From positions 1 through 15,640 of the forward strand of contig DAOVVI010000002.1 of the NCBI GenBank assembly GCA_030637245.1: DNA of 15,640 nt, given 5' to 3'. The notes beneath the pieces are model-generated. The model searched no databases, had not been told where the DNA came from, and worked only from the letters and a program-made list of their open reading frames with translations. How positions within the stretch are numbered: the stretch's first letter is position 1; the number at the start of each line of letters is the position of its first letter. The DNA comes from Cyclobacteriaceae bacterium (GTDB taxonomy: Bacteria > Bacteroidota > Bacteroidia > Cytophagales > Cyclobacteriaceae). Below, piece after piece: positions 1-7,819 of this stretch. The position numbers were made by a program, and so were the translations under genes.

Positions 1-1065
1 CGGGAAGCGGCAACTTTGGCAAATTATCTTTTAGATCATCCATCCCAATTTTTTCATATATATTTTAAGACTGCGCAACTCTCAGAATTGGCAAATCAAA
101 TTGTATTTCATGAGCAACCCAGAGCCCTTTTATTTTCAAAAATTGTATCAGTCTTTTATATTTTTTCAGGAGGCAATTACTGGATAATCAGCGTTTCTTT
201 AAGTTTGATAAATTTTGTCAGTGTTCATTTTTTTGTCGAAGAAATAAATAAAAAATTTGTAGGTCTGAAAAAAGCATCAGCAATTTCATTTTACTTTTTG
301 CCCACATTTGTTTTTTGGACCGGTGGTTTGCTAAAAGAAAGCCTGGCTATTGGCGCATTGGCTGTAGCCGTCGCATTGGTAATCAGGTTAACCCGAACCC
401 GGGAATATGCTTATATTCCATATTGGCTCTATTTGTTCCTTTCATCAGCGGTGTTATGGGAATTGAAATATTATTATGCAGCCATAGCTATTCCTTTGCT
501 TTTGGCGCTTTTACTATTTGATATCCTCAGTAAATGGAAAAAAGTACATCCGGGTTTTATACCAATAATCTTTATAGCTGGAATTTTTTTAGTCTCAACA
601 CTTCATTATAACCTGGATTTTTCGCGGGTGTTAAATGTCATTTATGAAAATTATCTATTGGGAGTAAATACTTCCGAAAGCTCGGCAATTCAATATTACA
701 ATTTTGATGGAAGCGGATATGGATTTTTAATAAATTTGCCTTTAGCCTTATTCAGCGGATTGTTCAGGCCAACTATTTTTGATGTGTCGAATCCACTTCA
801 ATTTATAGTGGCATTGGAAAATCTTGCCGTGTTCATTTTATTGATTATCGTATTATTTAGATCAAAATTTCGAATTTCAATAAAAGTTCCTTTTGTGATA
901 GCAACCCTGATTTATGTTAGTTCACTTGCTGTATTATTGGCTTTTGCATCGCCAAACTTCGGAACGCTTTCCAGGTATAAAGCAGGTTACTGGCCATTTT
1001 TTGTTCTTTTGGTTTTGGCCTTGTATTTTCTAAAACAAAAAAGGTCAGGCTCGCAACAAGCCTGA
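1..1065 (+). CDS. Polytopic membrane protein, C-terminal part (5' end outside window)
   Basis: The reading frame is open from base 1, so the gene begins upstream; 354 codons are visible. The TTG at 16 is in frame but is probably internal. The protein is very hydrophobic, with roughly eight or nine predicted membrane segments separated by short Lys/Arg-rich loops, and it ends in a basic tail (KQKRSGSQQA). A segment reading FVFWTGGLLKES sits between two membrane helices. Similar W-S/T-G-x-x-K-E/D patterns occur in polytopic envelope proteins such as GT-C-type glycosyltransferases and polysaccharide polymerases, which suggests lipid-linked sugar chemistry, but I cannot name the family. It is convergent with the lipoprotein gene on the other strand, and that gene's terminator overlaps its stop codon. 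I am sure it is a real membrane protein and unsure of its function. Confidence 0.75.
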   Translation, partial: REAATLANYLLDHPSQFFHIYFKTAQLSELANQIVFHEQPRALLFSKIVSVFYIFSGGNYWIISVSLSLINFVSVHFFVEEINKKFVGLKKASAISFYFLPTFVFWTGGLLKESLAIGALAVAVALVIRLTRTREYAYIPYWLYLFLSSAVLWELKYYYAAIAIPLLLALLLFDILSKWKKVHPGFIPIIFIAGIFLVSTLHYNLDFSRVLNVIYENYLLGVNTSESSAIQYYNFDGSGYGFLINLPLALFSGLFRPTIFDVSNPLQFIVALENLAVFILLIIVLFRSKFRISIKVPFVIATLIYVSSLAVLLAFASPNFGTLSRYKAGYWPFFVLLVLALYFLKQKRSGSQQA

Positions 1066-1067
1066 CC
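1031..1067 (-). terminator. Intrinsic terminator of the lipoprotein gene, embedded in the end of the + strand CDS
   Basis: A perfect 8-bp inverted repeat (GGTCAGGC at 1043-1050, GCCTGACC at 1060-1067) encloses a 9-base loop. Read on the - strand it is followed directly by TTTTTTGTTTT (complement of 1032-1042), the classic hairpin plus U-tract. It lies 24 bases beyond the stop codon of the - strand lipoprotein gene. On the + strand the hairpin is followed by AATAAAATTC, which is not a good U-tract, so it is directional for the - strand. The + strand stop codon TGA (1063-1065) lies in the second arm. Confidence 0.85.
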
Positions 1068-1090
1068 AATAAAATTCAAATTATATTTAT

Positions 1091-2407
1091 CTATAGATTG
1101 TGATAATAACTCCTAACCTTTGATTGCACCTGACCATAAATAGGTTTGCAAAATTCAATAAATAAATTTTGTGGTGGAGGAGGTTGCATTGGCCTTTGGT
1201 TCGCAATTCTAATCTGCTCTGGAGTTAAAGCTCTTTCATCGCCATTGAAACTACCCCATTTATTTACCCAAACAAACTCACCAGGAAATTTCTCATGAAA
1301 TACCACTGTGTTTGACTTCGCATCCATTATTCTCATGCTCAGTAAACCCCTTGAAATAACTTGCCTCGAATTTTCTCTAAATGTAGCCTTCACTGTTGCA
1401 TATACATTAATATACTCTTCTTTTGGAACGCTTACGCTTGAATTTCCTGAATCACCATTGCAAGGTCCTATTTCATCACCATGATCAAGGTGCGCCTTAA
1501 GGTTAGAAGCAGTAACTTCAATTGTTTGTGTATTAGTTGGATTGCCAGGAGGTTTATGACAGATCACTATTTTTTGTTCTGTCTGGGTTTCAGACTGAAC
1601 GGACGACTTGGGCATTTTTGCAATAATTACACTGTCTTTTGATGCTTCAATTATACGTTCCTGGTTGTTCACCTGACCTACTACGAAATCATCAAATTGA
1701 AATACAAGTATTTGATCGGGATCCTTGAGGTTTTCATCACGCATGGAATAAAATCGTATAAACTCATTGTCCTGATAATTAAATAGAAATTGCTCGATCT
1801 GATCCTGGAAAAATTGAGCGCTCAGGCCGGCTTGCATTGTCGGCACAGGAACTTGCTCTACAAGAACTTTTAATGTAGCATAATATTTTGCTTCTTCAAT
1901 TTTGTCTTTGACGTCGAGATAACCCGGCATGTACAAGTCAGACTGAATGAAGTGTTCATATGCTTCAATGGCATACGGCCTGGTACCCATGGCAAAGGCT
2001 TCCTCTCCTGCAGTATATCTTTCTGCGGCAGCTTCCCTGTTGTGGTATTTCAGTTGATTGTAAAAATCTTCCGGATTTGGGATCACTTGTAATGCTGCTG
2101 GGCTTCTTCGGATTTCATCGTGCATATTGTTGAGCATTTTGTAGGCGTCAACAATTTTTCCGTTTTTAAAACGGTCCTGGCTATCCTTCATCCTGGTTAC
2201 CTGGGCCTGGTAATAATCTACTGCCATCGGATAGGCCTGACTTAAGGTTTCCCTGGATTTTTTATGATTAGGGCTTTTTCTCAGCTTGCTTACTGACTGC
2301 ATTACTGAGACATAATAATTTCCTGATTCAAAGGATTTTTTACTGGAACTACATCCCCAAAATCCACCGATTACAAAAATCAAAATAATAATACTAAGCT
2401 TTCTCAT
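1091..2407 (-). CDS. TPR-like outer-surface lipoprotein with an inserted CHKPPGNP module
   Basis: 438 residues. The N-terminus is a lipoprotein signal: a hydrophobic stretch at 4-17, then FWGC with the lipidated Cys at 19 and SSSKKS after it. Residues about 30-185 are alpha-helical and TPR-like, with YYQAQ, AYKMLNNM and the repeat-like AIEAYEHFIQSD. A beta-rich C-terminal part (about 230-438) has a proline run (QPPPPQN, 408-414). A short Cys/His module is inserted at 280-316, starting VICHKPPGNP and ending HLDHGDEIGPC. The module pattern is known from many secreted bacterial proteins, with no assigned function. The role is unknown; a structural or assembly part in the envelope is an inference from the TPR-like fold. 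The gene has its own terminator, and the 202-base gap to the ABC transporter gene upstream contains no promoter I can call firmly. Confidence 0.85.
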   Translation of the reverse strand: MRKLSIIILIFVIGGFWGCSSSKKSFESGNYYVSVMQSVSKLRKSPNHKKSRETLSQAYPMAVDYYQAQVTRMKDSQDRFKNGKIVDAYKMLNNMHDEIRRSPAALQVIPNPEDFYNQLKYHNREAAAERYTAGEEAFAMGTRPYAIEAYEHFIQSDLYMPGYLDVKDKIEEAKYYATLKVLVEQVPVPTMQAGLSAQFFQDQIEQFLFNYQDNEFIRFYSMRDENLKDPDQILVFQFDDFVVGQVNNQERIIEASKDSVIIAKMPKSSVQSETQTEQKIVICHKPPGNPTNTQTIEVTASNLKAHLDHGDEIGPCNGDSGNSSVSVPKEEYINVYATVKATFRENSRQVISRGLLSMRIMDAKSNTVVFHEKFPGEFVWVNKWGSFNGDERALTPEQIRIANQRPMQPPPPQNLFIEFCKPIYGQVQSKVRSYYHNL

Positions 2408-2609
2408 TGCTAGATTGTGTCTGTTTACAAATTATGAGACAGTAATGTTGTCATTACCCATCTCTATTAAAAAAATCTTTTTGCAAGTAAGTGAATGGAG
2501 ATAAAAATACATTACCAATAATTAGCGAAAAGGATCATTCGTAACTTTTATAAAAGAATTGTAAAAAAAAAGTGAAATGGAGAGTTGAATTTTTTGTCAT
2601 CAGACTTGA

Positions 2610-4397
2610 TTATTCTTCAATTTCTTTACTAATCAGCTGTTTTTCATAAAGTTGTTTGAAGGTACTGTTAAAAGCCATGAGCTCATTGTAAGTACCGCTT
2701 TCGATAATACGGCCATCATCCAATACAATGATCTTGTCAGCCAGTTTTGCGGAAGATACCCTATGTGAAATCACAATACTTGTTTTATCCGCCATTATTT
2801 TCTTTAAGCTATTCAAAATGTTGTTTTCTGTTTTTGTGTCAACAGCAGAAAGACAATCATCCAGGATCAGAAGTCTGGGTTCTTTTGCAAGGGCTCTGGC
2901 TATGGATAAACGTTGTTTTTGTCCACCGGACAATGTGATGCCGCGCTCACCTAATATAGTTTCCAGTTGTTTGGGAAATTCCATGACGTTTTGATAGAGA
3001 TCTGCGTGTTTCAAAGCCTCAATGGTTTTTTGGTTATCCAGGCCATCTAAGCCGAATCCCACATTATTCGAAATTGTATCTGAAAAAAGGAAAACATCCT
3101 GAGGCACGCATCCAATTTGATCCCTGAACCAGGTAGGATTGTAATGCCTGAGGTCAATTCCATCTATGTAAATGCTTCCCAACGTGGGATCAAACATGCG
3201 TCCAATCAGGTTAGCTACAGTACTTTTCCCACTACCTGTCGTTCCAATTATTGCCAGAGATTCTCCGGGATTCACTTTAAATGTAAAATTTCTCAATGCT
3301 TTAATACCGGTATCCTGATAGGTAAAACTCACATTCCTGAATTCTATCTGTCCGACAATTTCTTGTTCAATATTCTGTTCGGAGACAATATCATTTTTAA
3401 TCTTTAAAAATTCATTAATTCGCTTTTGCGAAGCAGCGGCACGTTGAATAATGCTTGTCACCCATCCAAGAGCGGTGACCGGCCAGGTTAATAAGTTTAC
3501 ATATAAAATGAACTCAGCAATATTACCAATTGACAATGTACCTTTGATTACTTCGGCGCCACCTACAAAAATTGTTAATACCACACTTAATCCAATAAGT
3601 GACATGATCAACGGGAAAAACATGGCATTTACTTGCGTGAGTTGAAGCGATTTCTTTTTATAATGATCACTTTCTAATGCAAATTTTCCTAAAGAATCTG
3701 CTTCCCTGGCGAATGACTTAAGGACTCGAATTCCACTAAATGCTTCCTGCACAAAAGTTGAAAGGTCGGAAAGACTTTCCTGGATTTCCTCTGATCTTTT
3801 ATTGATGATGTTATTTACGAAATAAATGCTTAGAGAAAGGATTGGAAGGGGAATCAGGGCGTATAAAGTTAATTTGACGCTTATGGAAAACATGACGGGT
3901 AAAAGGATTAAAGCTAGAATGACCATATTTAATCCATACATGATCGCCGGACCAATATATAATCTTACTTTATTTACATCCTCTGAGATCCTGGCGATCA
4001 GGTCGCCGGTATTGTTTTTTCGGTAAAAACTTAATGGCAAGGTTTGATAGTGACTAAACACTTCATTTTTGAGATCGTATTCAATATGCCGTGACATCAC
4101 TATAATTGTCTGCCTCACAAGGAAAAGGAATAACCCTCTTAAAAGAGCAATGAGAAGTATTAAAACTCCATAAAAAACAATGCTTTTATTGATAGTCTCT
4201 CTAAATACATCTTGCAATTCAAGGCCTTCAAAAGATTTGTAAATACTAAGATTTTCTGCTACAAGGTCCAATGCGTACCTTACTAATTGAGCTGGCAGAA
4301 TTTGAAATATTGTGGAAAGGATAACAAAAAGCAGCCCAAATAACAGGTAGCCTTTATACTTTATAAAATACTTATTTAAATAGCTGAGTTCCTTCAC
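2610..4397 (-). CDS. ABC exporter half-transporter (fused membrane and ATPase domains), MdlA/YheI-like
   Basis: 595 residues, the usual length for a half-transporter. The transmembrane domain (about 1-330) has six helices and the exporter coupling-loop sequence KNNTGDLIARISEDV (127-141). The nucleotide-binding domain (about 350-590) is complete: A-loop Tyr360, Walker A GTTGSGKS (385-392), Q-loop Gln433, signature LSGGQ (489-493), Walker B LLILDD (509-514) and H-loop His545. The residue after the Walker B Asp, normally the catalytic Glu, is Asp514. That is typical of the MdlA/YheI-type half of heterodimeric exporters. The export substrate cannot be told from sequence. The start is GTG (4395-4397), the only usual start codon between an in-frame upstream TAA and the conserved N-terminus. 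It is divergent from leucine dehydrogenase and no partner half-transporter lies in the window. Confidence 0.93.
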   Translation of the reverse strand: MKELSYLNKYFIKYKGYLLFGLLFVILSTIFQILPAQLVRYALDLVAENLSIYKSFEGLELQDVFRETINKSIVFYGVLILLIALLRGLFLFLVRQTIIVMSRHIEYDLKNEVFSHYQTLPLSFYRKNNTGDLIARISEDVNKVRLYIGPAIMYGLNMVILALILLPVMFSISVKLTLYALIPLPILSLSIYFVNNIINKRSEEIQESLSDLSTFVQEAFSGIRVLKSFAREADSLGKFALESDHYKKKSLQLTQVNAMFFPLIMSLIGLSVVLTIFVGGAEVIKGTLSIGNIAEFILYVNLLTWPVTALGWVTSIIQRAAASQKRINEFLKIKNDIVSEQNIEQEIVGQIEFRNVSFTYQDTGIKALRNFTFKVNPGESLAIIGTTGSGKSTVANLIGRMFDPTLGSIYIDGIDLRHYNPTWFRDQIGCVPQDVFLFSDTISNNVGFGLDGLDNQKTIEALKHADLYQNVMEFPKQLETILGERGITLSGGQKQRLSIARALAKEPRLLILDDCLSAVDTKTENNILNSLKKIMADKTSIVISHRVSSAKLADKIIVLDDGRIIESGTYNELMAFNSTFKQLYEKQLISKEIEE

Positions 4398-4449
4398 TGG
4401 ATATTCTAACGCTTATCTATCTGTTATATTTATATGTGATCCTTTCAGA

Positions 4450-4479
4450 TTGAAATAAAAGCAAAAAGTAGTAATTTTG
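4450..4479 (+). promoter_or_regulatory. Predicted Bacteroidetes-type promoter of leucine dehydrogenase
   Basis: A TTG at 4450-4452 (-33 element) is followed after 19 bases by TAATTTTG at 4472-4479, an exact match to the Bacteroidetes -7 consensus TAnnTTTG. Transcription would start near 4485, giving a leader of about 60 bases. Found by eye; not tested. Confidence 0.5.
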
Positions 4480-4491
4480 CCGTATTTCAAA
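4462..4491 (-). promoter_or_regulatory. Possible promoter of the ABC transporter gene, overlapping the divergent one
   Basis: On the - strand TTTG (4488-4491) precedes TACTTTTTG (4462-4470) by 17 bases. The latter resembles TAnnTTTG with one extra base, so the match is imperfect. The implied leader is about 60 bases to the GTG start. It occupies nearly the same DNA as the divergent leucine dehydrogenase promoter. Confidence 0.28.
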
Positions 4492-4543
4492 TTGTAGGAT
4501 ATTTTTAAGGCAAAAGTAGCCAATCCAAAAAATAATTGTATCA

Positions 4544-5647
4544 ATGATAGAGTTAAATGATATAAAAAGAACCAGAGATTTTGAAATATTTGGTGAATTG
4601 GCCAAAAACGATCATGAGCAGGTTGTTTTTTGCAATGATAATGAAACCGGATTAAAGGCCATTATTGGCATACACAATACTGTGCTTGGTCCTGCCTTAG
4701 GCGGCACAAGAATGTGGAATTACATTTCTGATTCAGAAGCTTTGAATGACGCACTAAGACTTGCAAGGGGAATGACCTACAAAGCAGCAATTTCAGGTTT
4801 GAATCTTGGTGGCGGGAAAGCTGTTATTATTGGTGATGCGGACAAACTAAAAAACGAAGCATTCCTTAGAAGATTTGGGAGGTTTGTAGAAAGCCTGAAT
4901 GGAAAATATGTAACTGCTCAGGATGTGAATATGTCTGAGAATGATATGGAGTATATTTCCATGGAAACAAAGCATGTTACCGGGCTATCGGAAAGTATCG
5001 GAGGTGCAGGCGATCCATCGCCAATGACAGCGTATGGAGTTTATGTTGGCATGAAGGCTTGTGCAAAAAAAGCTTTTGGCAATGATTCGTTGGAAGGCAA
5101 AAGCATTTCTGTTCAGGGAGCAGGTCATGTTGGCATGCATCTTTTAGACTACCTGGCAAAAGAAAATGTAAAACTTTATGTGTCAGATTTTATAGAAAGC
5201 AGAGCAAAAGCGGCAGCATCCAGATTTGGTGCACAGGCTGTTGGATTGGAAGAAATTTATGATTTGGATGCAGATATTTATTCTCCATGTGCAATGGGCG
5301 CTACGATCAATGATAGTACTATCGAAAGATTGCATTGCCAGATAATTGCCGGAGCTGCTAATAATCAGTTGGATGATGAAGAATTGCACGGACATATGTT
5401 GGCAAAAAAAGGGATCATTTATGCCCCTGATTTCCTTATCAATGCCGGGGGATTGATTAATGTAGGAATTGATTATCTGGGAGGATGGAGTAAAGAAAAA
5501 GTATATCGAAAGACAGAGAGGATTTACCAGACTACATTAGATATTTTAAATCTATCTGAACGAGAAGGTATCCATACACAGGATGCAGCAATGAGAGTGG
5601 CAAAAAGGAGAATTTCTGAAATAGCAAAAGTAAAGAAAGCCTTATAG
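4544..5647 (+). CDS. ldh: Leucine dehydrogenase (Glu/Leu/Phe/Val dehydrogenase family)
   Basis: 367 residues, full length for bacterial leucine dehydrogenase. It catalyses NAD-dependent oxidative deamination of leucine, valine and isoleucine to 2-oxo acids, reversibly, in the cytoplasm. Visible signatures are LGPALGGTRMW (48-58) in the substrate domain, MTYKAAISGLNLGGGK with the two conserved lysines at 80 and 92, and the dinucleotide-binding turn GAGHVG (192-197). The late segment APDFLINAGGLINV (294-307) is also typical. The 12-residue spacing of the two lysines and the lack of a GGxKGG glutamate-type motif favour leucine over glutamate dehydrogenase, although valine or phenylalanine preference cannot be excluded. 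It has its own promoter and appears monocistronic: 127 bases separate it from nusB. It is divergent from the ABC exporter gene, with no obvious functional link. Confidence 0.93.
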   Translation: MIELNDIKRTRDFEIFGELAKNDHEQVVFCNDNETGLKAIIGIHNTVLGPALGGTRMWNYISDSEALNDALRLARGMTYKAAISGLNLGGGKAVIIGDADKLKNEAFLRRFGRFVESLNGKYVTAQDVNMSENDMEYISMETKHVTGLSESIGGAGDPSPMTAYGVYVGMKACAKKAFGNDSLEGKSISVQGAGHVGMHLLDYLAKENVKLYVSDFIESRAKAAASRFGAQAVGLEEIYDLDADIYSPCAMGATINDSTIERLHCQIIAGAANNQLDDEELHGHMLAKKGIIYAPDFLINAGGLINVGIDYLGGWSKEKVYRKTERIYQTTLDILNLSEREGIHTQDAAMRVAKRRISEIAKVKKAL

Positions 5648-5774
5648 GAGTACTTATTTTTGAAAATGTAATTTTAGTTGTGAATCCAATATTGTAAAAA
5701 GGAAAATTAAAATTATTTGCTATTAATGGATTTATAGTAGATACATGAAAACTGTTCTTTGAAAAAAATAAAAA

Positions 5775-6947
5775 ATGATAAATCGTAGGTCGCTTAGAAT
5801 TAAAGCATTTAAAAACCTGTATTCTTACGAAAGCTGCAAAGGGGCTAATTATCTCATGGGATTAGACATGATCGATAAGAAGTTTTCGCCAGATCTGAAT
5901 TCCATGGATATTGTAGATAAAGATGAACTTAATAGAAAAAAGGCCCTGGCAATTGAAGACTTTGATCATCATTTTGATGAAGAAAAAAGAGAGTTTGATT
6001 CCAACCCGGAAGTAGAAAAAGATGTAAAAGAGGCTTTGAATTATGTTAAAAATGAAAATAGATCAGACCTCAAAAGACTTTCAAAAGATCTTTTAGATGA
6101 AGCGCCGAAGGTGACAAATGATCATTTGTTGGTTCTGTCTTTATTGGAGGAAATGGCCTTTCAAAACAAAGAGTATTCTGATGAGAAGAAATCACTGGCT
6201 AAGATACTCGGGGAAAAGGTACGATCTAAAACAAATCTTTACAACAATAGGATTGTTGCTGAATTGAAAAAAAATGACGCATACCAAAAACTCAAAAAGG
6301 ATCATAAAATAAATTGGTCTTCCCGGGAGGATCTATTGAAGAATTGGTACAAAATTGTACATAATAAAGATGAAGCGTATAAGGCTTATATAAAAAAAGA
6401 AAGCGCCAATTATGAGGAAGATTGGGAAATTCTCGATTATCTTTGCCGAAGAGTTATTTTCAAAAATGACATATTTACGAGTTTTTTTGAAGATATTGAT
6501 ATGGACTGGTCGGAGAATAAACCAATCGTAAGGAGTTTGGTTTTGAAAACATTAAAATCAGTTAAAGAGGAATCTGATGATCTTCAAATCGCAGATATCT
6601 CGTATAATTGGGAGGACGATTCTGAATATGTGGAAGAGCTTTTTAAAATAACGGCTCAGGAAAATGACTACCTGGAAAATTTATTGAAAGGGAAGTTGCA
6701 AAACTGGGATATTGAGAGAGTAGCAATGACGGATAAGGTATTATTGAAAATGGCATTGGCAGAATTGATCTATTTTCCAAGTATCCCAACTAAAGTAACG
6801 ATTAACGAATTTATTGAGATTTCAAAAACATTCAGTACGCCAAAAAGTAAAAAATTTGTGAATGGTATATTGGATGGGCTTGCTACCGAGTTAGTAAATA
6901 AAGGTATTATCCGAAAAAGTGGCAGAGGATTAATAGATAATAAATAA
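5775..6947 (+). CDS. nusB: Transcription antitermination factor NusB, long Bacteroidetes form
   Basis: 390 residues against about 140 in Escherichia coli. NusB binds boxA RNA with NusE (ribosomal protein S10) to support rRNA antitermination. The N-terminus INRRSLRIKAFKNLYSYE (2-19) matches the Arg-rich first helix of NusB. The C-terminal part (about 284-372) carries the rest of the fold: ERVAMTDKVLLKMALAEL, then PTKVTINEFIEISKTF and the closing KKFVNGILDGLA. Between them lies an insertion of roughly 260 residues, rich in Asp, Glu and Lys and predicted helical. Long NusB proteins are usual in Bacteroidetes, so this is not a fusion artefact. The ATG at 5775 is preceded by an A-rich stretch typical of starts in this phylum. 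It heads a tight operon ending with coaE. Confidence 0.88.
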   Translation: MINRRSLRIKAFKNLYSYESCKGANYLMGLDMIDKKFSPDLNSMDIVDKDELNRKKALAIEDFDHHFDEEKREFDSNPEVEKDVKEALNYVKNENRSDLKRLSKDLLDEAPKVTNDHLLVLSLLEEMAFQNKEYSDEKKSLAKILGEKVRSKTNLYNNRIVAELKKNDAYQKLKKDHKINWSSREDLLKNWYKIVHNKDEAYKAYIKKESANYEEDWEILDYLCRRVIFKNDIFTSFFEDIDMDWSENKPIVRSLVLKTLKSVKEESDDLQIADISYNWEDDSEYVEELFKITAQENDYLENLLKGKLQNWDIERVAMTDKVLLKMALAELIYFPSIPTKVTINEFIEISKTFSTPKSKKFVNGILDGLATELVNKGIIRKSGRGLIDNK

Positions 6948-6959
6948 AAGTATATTGAC

Positions 6960-7259
6960 ATGAGTAAAAGATCAAATTCAACATTAGCGTTTCTTCTTGG
7001 CGCAGCAACCGGTGCAATCGTGGGGATTCTATATGCACCGGATAAAGGTTCAAGTACTAGAGATAAGATTTCTTTTTTAGTTGATAAATATAAAATTGAA
7101 TTGGAAGGGCTCATCAATAGCCTGGTCGAAGGCGAAGAAGGCACTTCAAGTATTGCTAAAGAAAAAGGGAAAAAAGTAATCAGCGATGCCAAAGAAAAGG
7201 CAGAAAAGTTGTTGGAAGATGTAGATGAACTGATTGGGCAGATTAAAGGGGGGAAATAA
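6960..7259 (+). CDS. YtxH-domain small membrane-associated protein
   Basis: 99 residues. A glycine-rich hydrophobic segment TLAFLLGAATGAIVGILYAP (8-27) is followed by DKGSSTRDKI and then a charged helical tail with many Lys and Glu residues. This is the YtxH (gas-vesicle GvpP-like) layout: one short membrane anchor and a cytoplasmic coiled-coil-like tail. In other bacteria such proteins are linked to general stress, but the molecular role is unknown. It lies 12 bases after nusB and 18 bases before the DUF1573 lipoprotein gene, so it is almost certainly co-transcribed with both. Confidence 0.85.
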   Translation: MSKRSNSTLAFLLGAATGAIVGILYAPDKGSSTRDKISFLVDKYKIELEGLINSLVEGEEGTSSIAKEKGKKVISDAKEKAEKLLEDVDELIGQIKGGK

Positions 7260-7277
7260 TTAAAGTACAGAGGTAAA

Positions 7278-7805
7278 ATGAAAAGATTTTATTTTAAAAT
7301 AATAGTAATTGTATTTATTGCCGGGGCAATAAATGCGTGCTCGAATAAAAAAATTGAGAACAATATTAAAAGCCTTGAAAGGAGAGTAGCTGCCCTTGAA
7401 GGCAAGTCTGGTATTATTCCTGCCAAAGCTACTGCTCCGAGTACTACAACTGCCGATTCTGGAAGTGACACAGAGTTTCCGGTAATGACATTTGAGCAAA
7501 CGGAATTTAAATTTGGGACCATAAACGAAGGTGATATTGTTGACTATACCTTTAATTTTACAAATACAGGCAATTTCCCGTTGATCATCAATAAAGCCAC
7601 CGCAACGTGCGGGTGTACTGTACCCAATTGGCCAAAAAAACCAATTGCTGTAGGTGGCACAGGAGAGATAACGGTGAAATTTAACAGTAAAGGCAAGAAA
7701 AATCTTCAAACAAAATATGTAAATATCAGTGCGAATACTAAGCCGGAAGTGACAAGACTTAAAATCACCGGCAACGTGATTCCTGCTAATGATACAAACA
7801 GTTAA
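7278..7805 (+). CDS. DUF1573-domain lipoprotein
   Basis: 175 residues. The signal peptide (1-20) ends in INAC with the lipidated Cys at 21. A short leucine-containing helix (about 25-41, ending RRVAALEG) and a Thr/Ser/Ala-rich linker (about 48-65) follow. The DUF1573 immunoglobulin-like domain (about 68-168) shows FKFGTINEGD (77-86), FTNTGNFPLII (94-104), the signature TCGCTVPNWPK (110-120) and FNSKGK (135-140). DUF1573 proteins are abundant in Bacteroidetes envelopes, and no biochemical role is established. The paired cysteines at 111 and 113 are conserved in the family. Only 14 bases separate it from yajC, a neighbourhood typical of this phylum, which hints at a role near the Sec translocon; that is inference. 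Confidence 0.9.
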   Translation: MKRFYFKIIVIVFIAGAINACSNKKIENNIKSLERRVAALEGKSGIIPAKATAPSTTTADSGSDTEFPVMTFEQTEFKFGTINEGDIVDYTFNFTNTGNFPLIINKATATCGCTVPNWPKKPIAVGGTGEITVKFNSKGKKNLQTKYVNISANTKPEVTRLKITGNVIPANDTNS

Positions 7806-7819
7806 TAAATATAATTTTT

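Noticed and set aside
2545..2556. Perfect palindrome CTTTTATAAAAG between the lipoprotein and ABC genes
   Set aside because: All but two of its bases are A or T, in a region rich in both; too weak for a terminator and not a known operator, so probably chance.
2728..4026. Several + strand open frames (2728-2994, 2747-2938, 3117-3407, 3451-3645, 3826-4026) opposite the ABC transporter gene
   Set aside because: They are antisense to a well-supported full-length gene, have no family resemblance, and overlap each other.
4417..4605. A 62-residue - strand open frame across the ldh start and promoter
   Set aside because: It overlaps the conserved start of leucine dehydrogenase and both predicted promoters, and its product resembles nothing recognisable.
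5655..5662. Exact TATTTTTG (-7 consensus) on the + strand between ldh and nusB
   Set aside because: There is no TTG about 20 bases upstream, and it lies more than 100 bases before the nusB start; in AT-rich DNA such matches occur by chance.
6770..7709. Three - strand open frames (6770-7192, 7260-7709, 7289-7522) opposite nusB, ytxH and the DUF1573 gene
   Set aside because: They are antisense shadows of recognised genes, and the apparent hydrophobic stretches come from reverse-reading Lys/Glu-rich codons.
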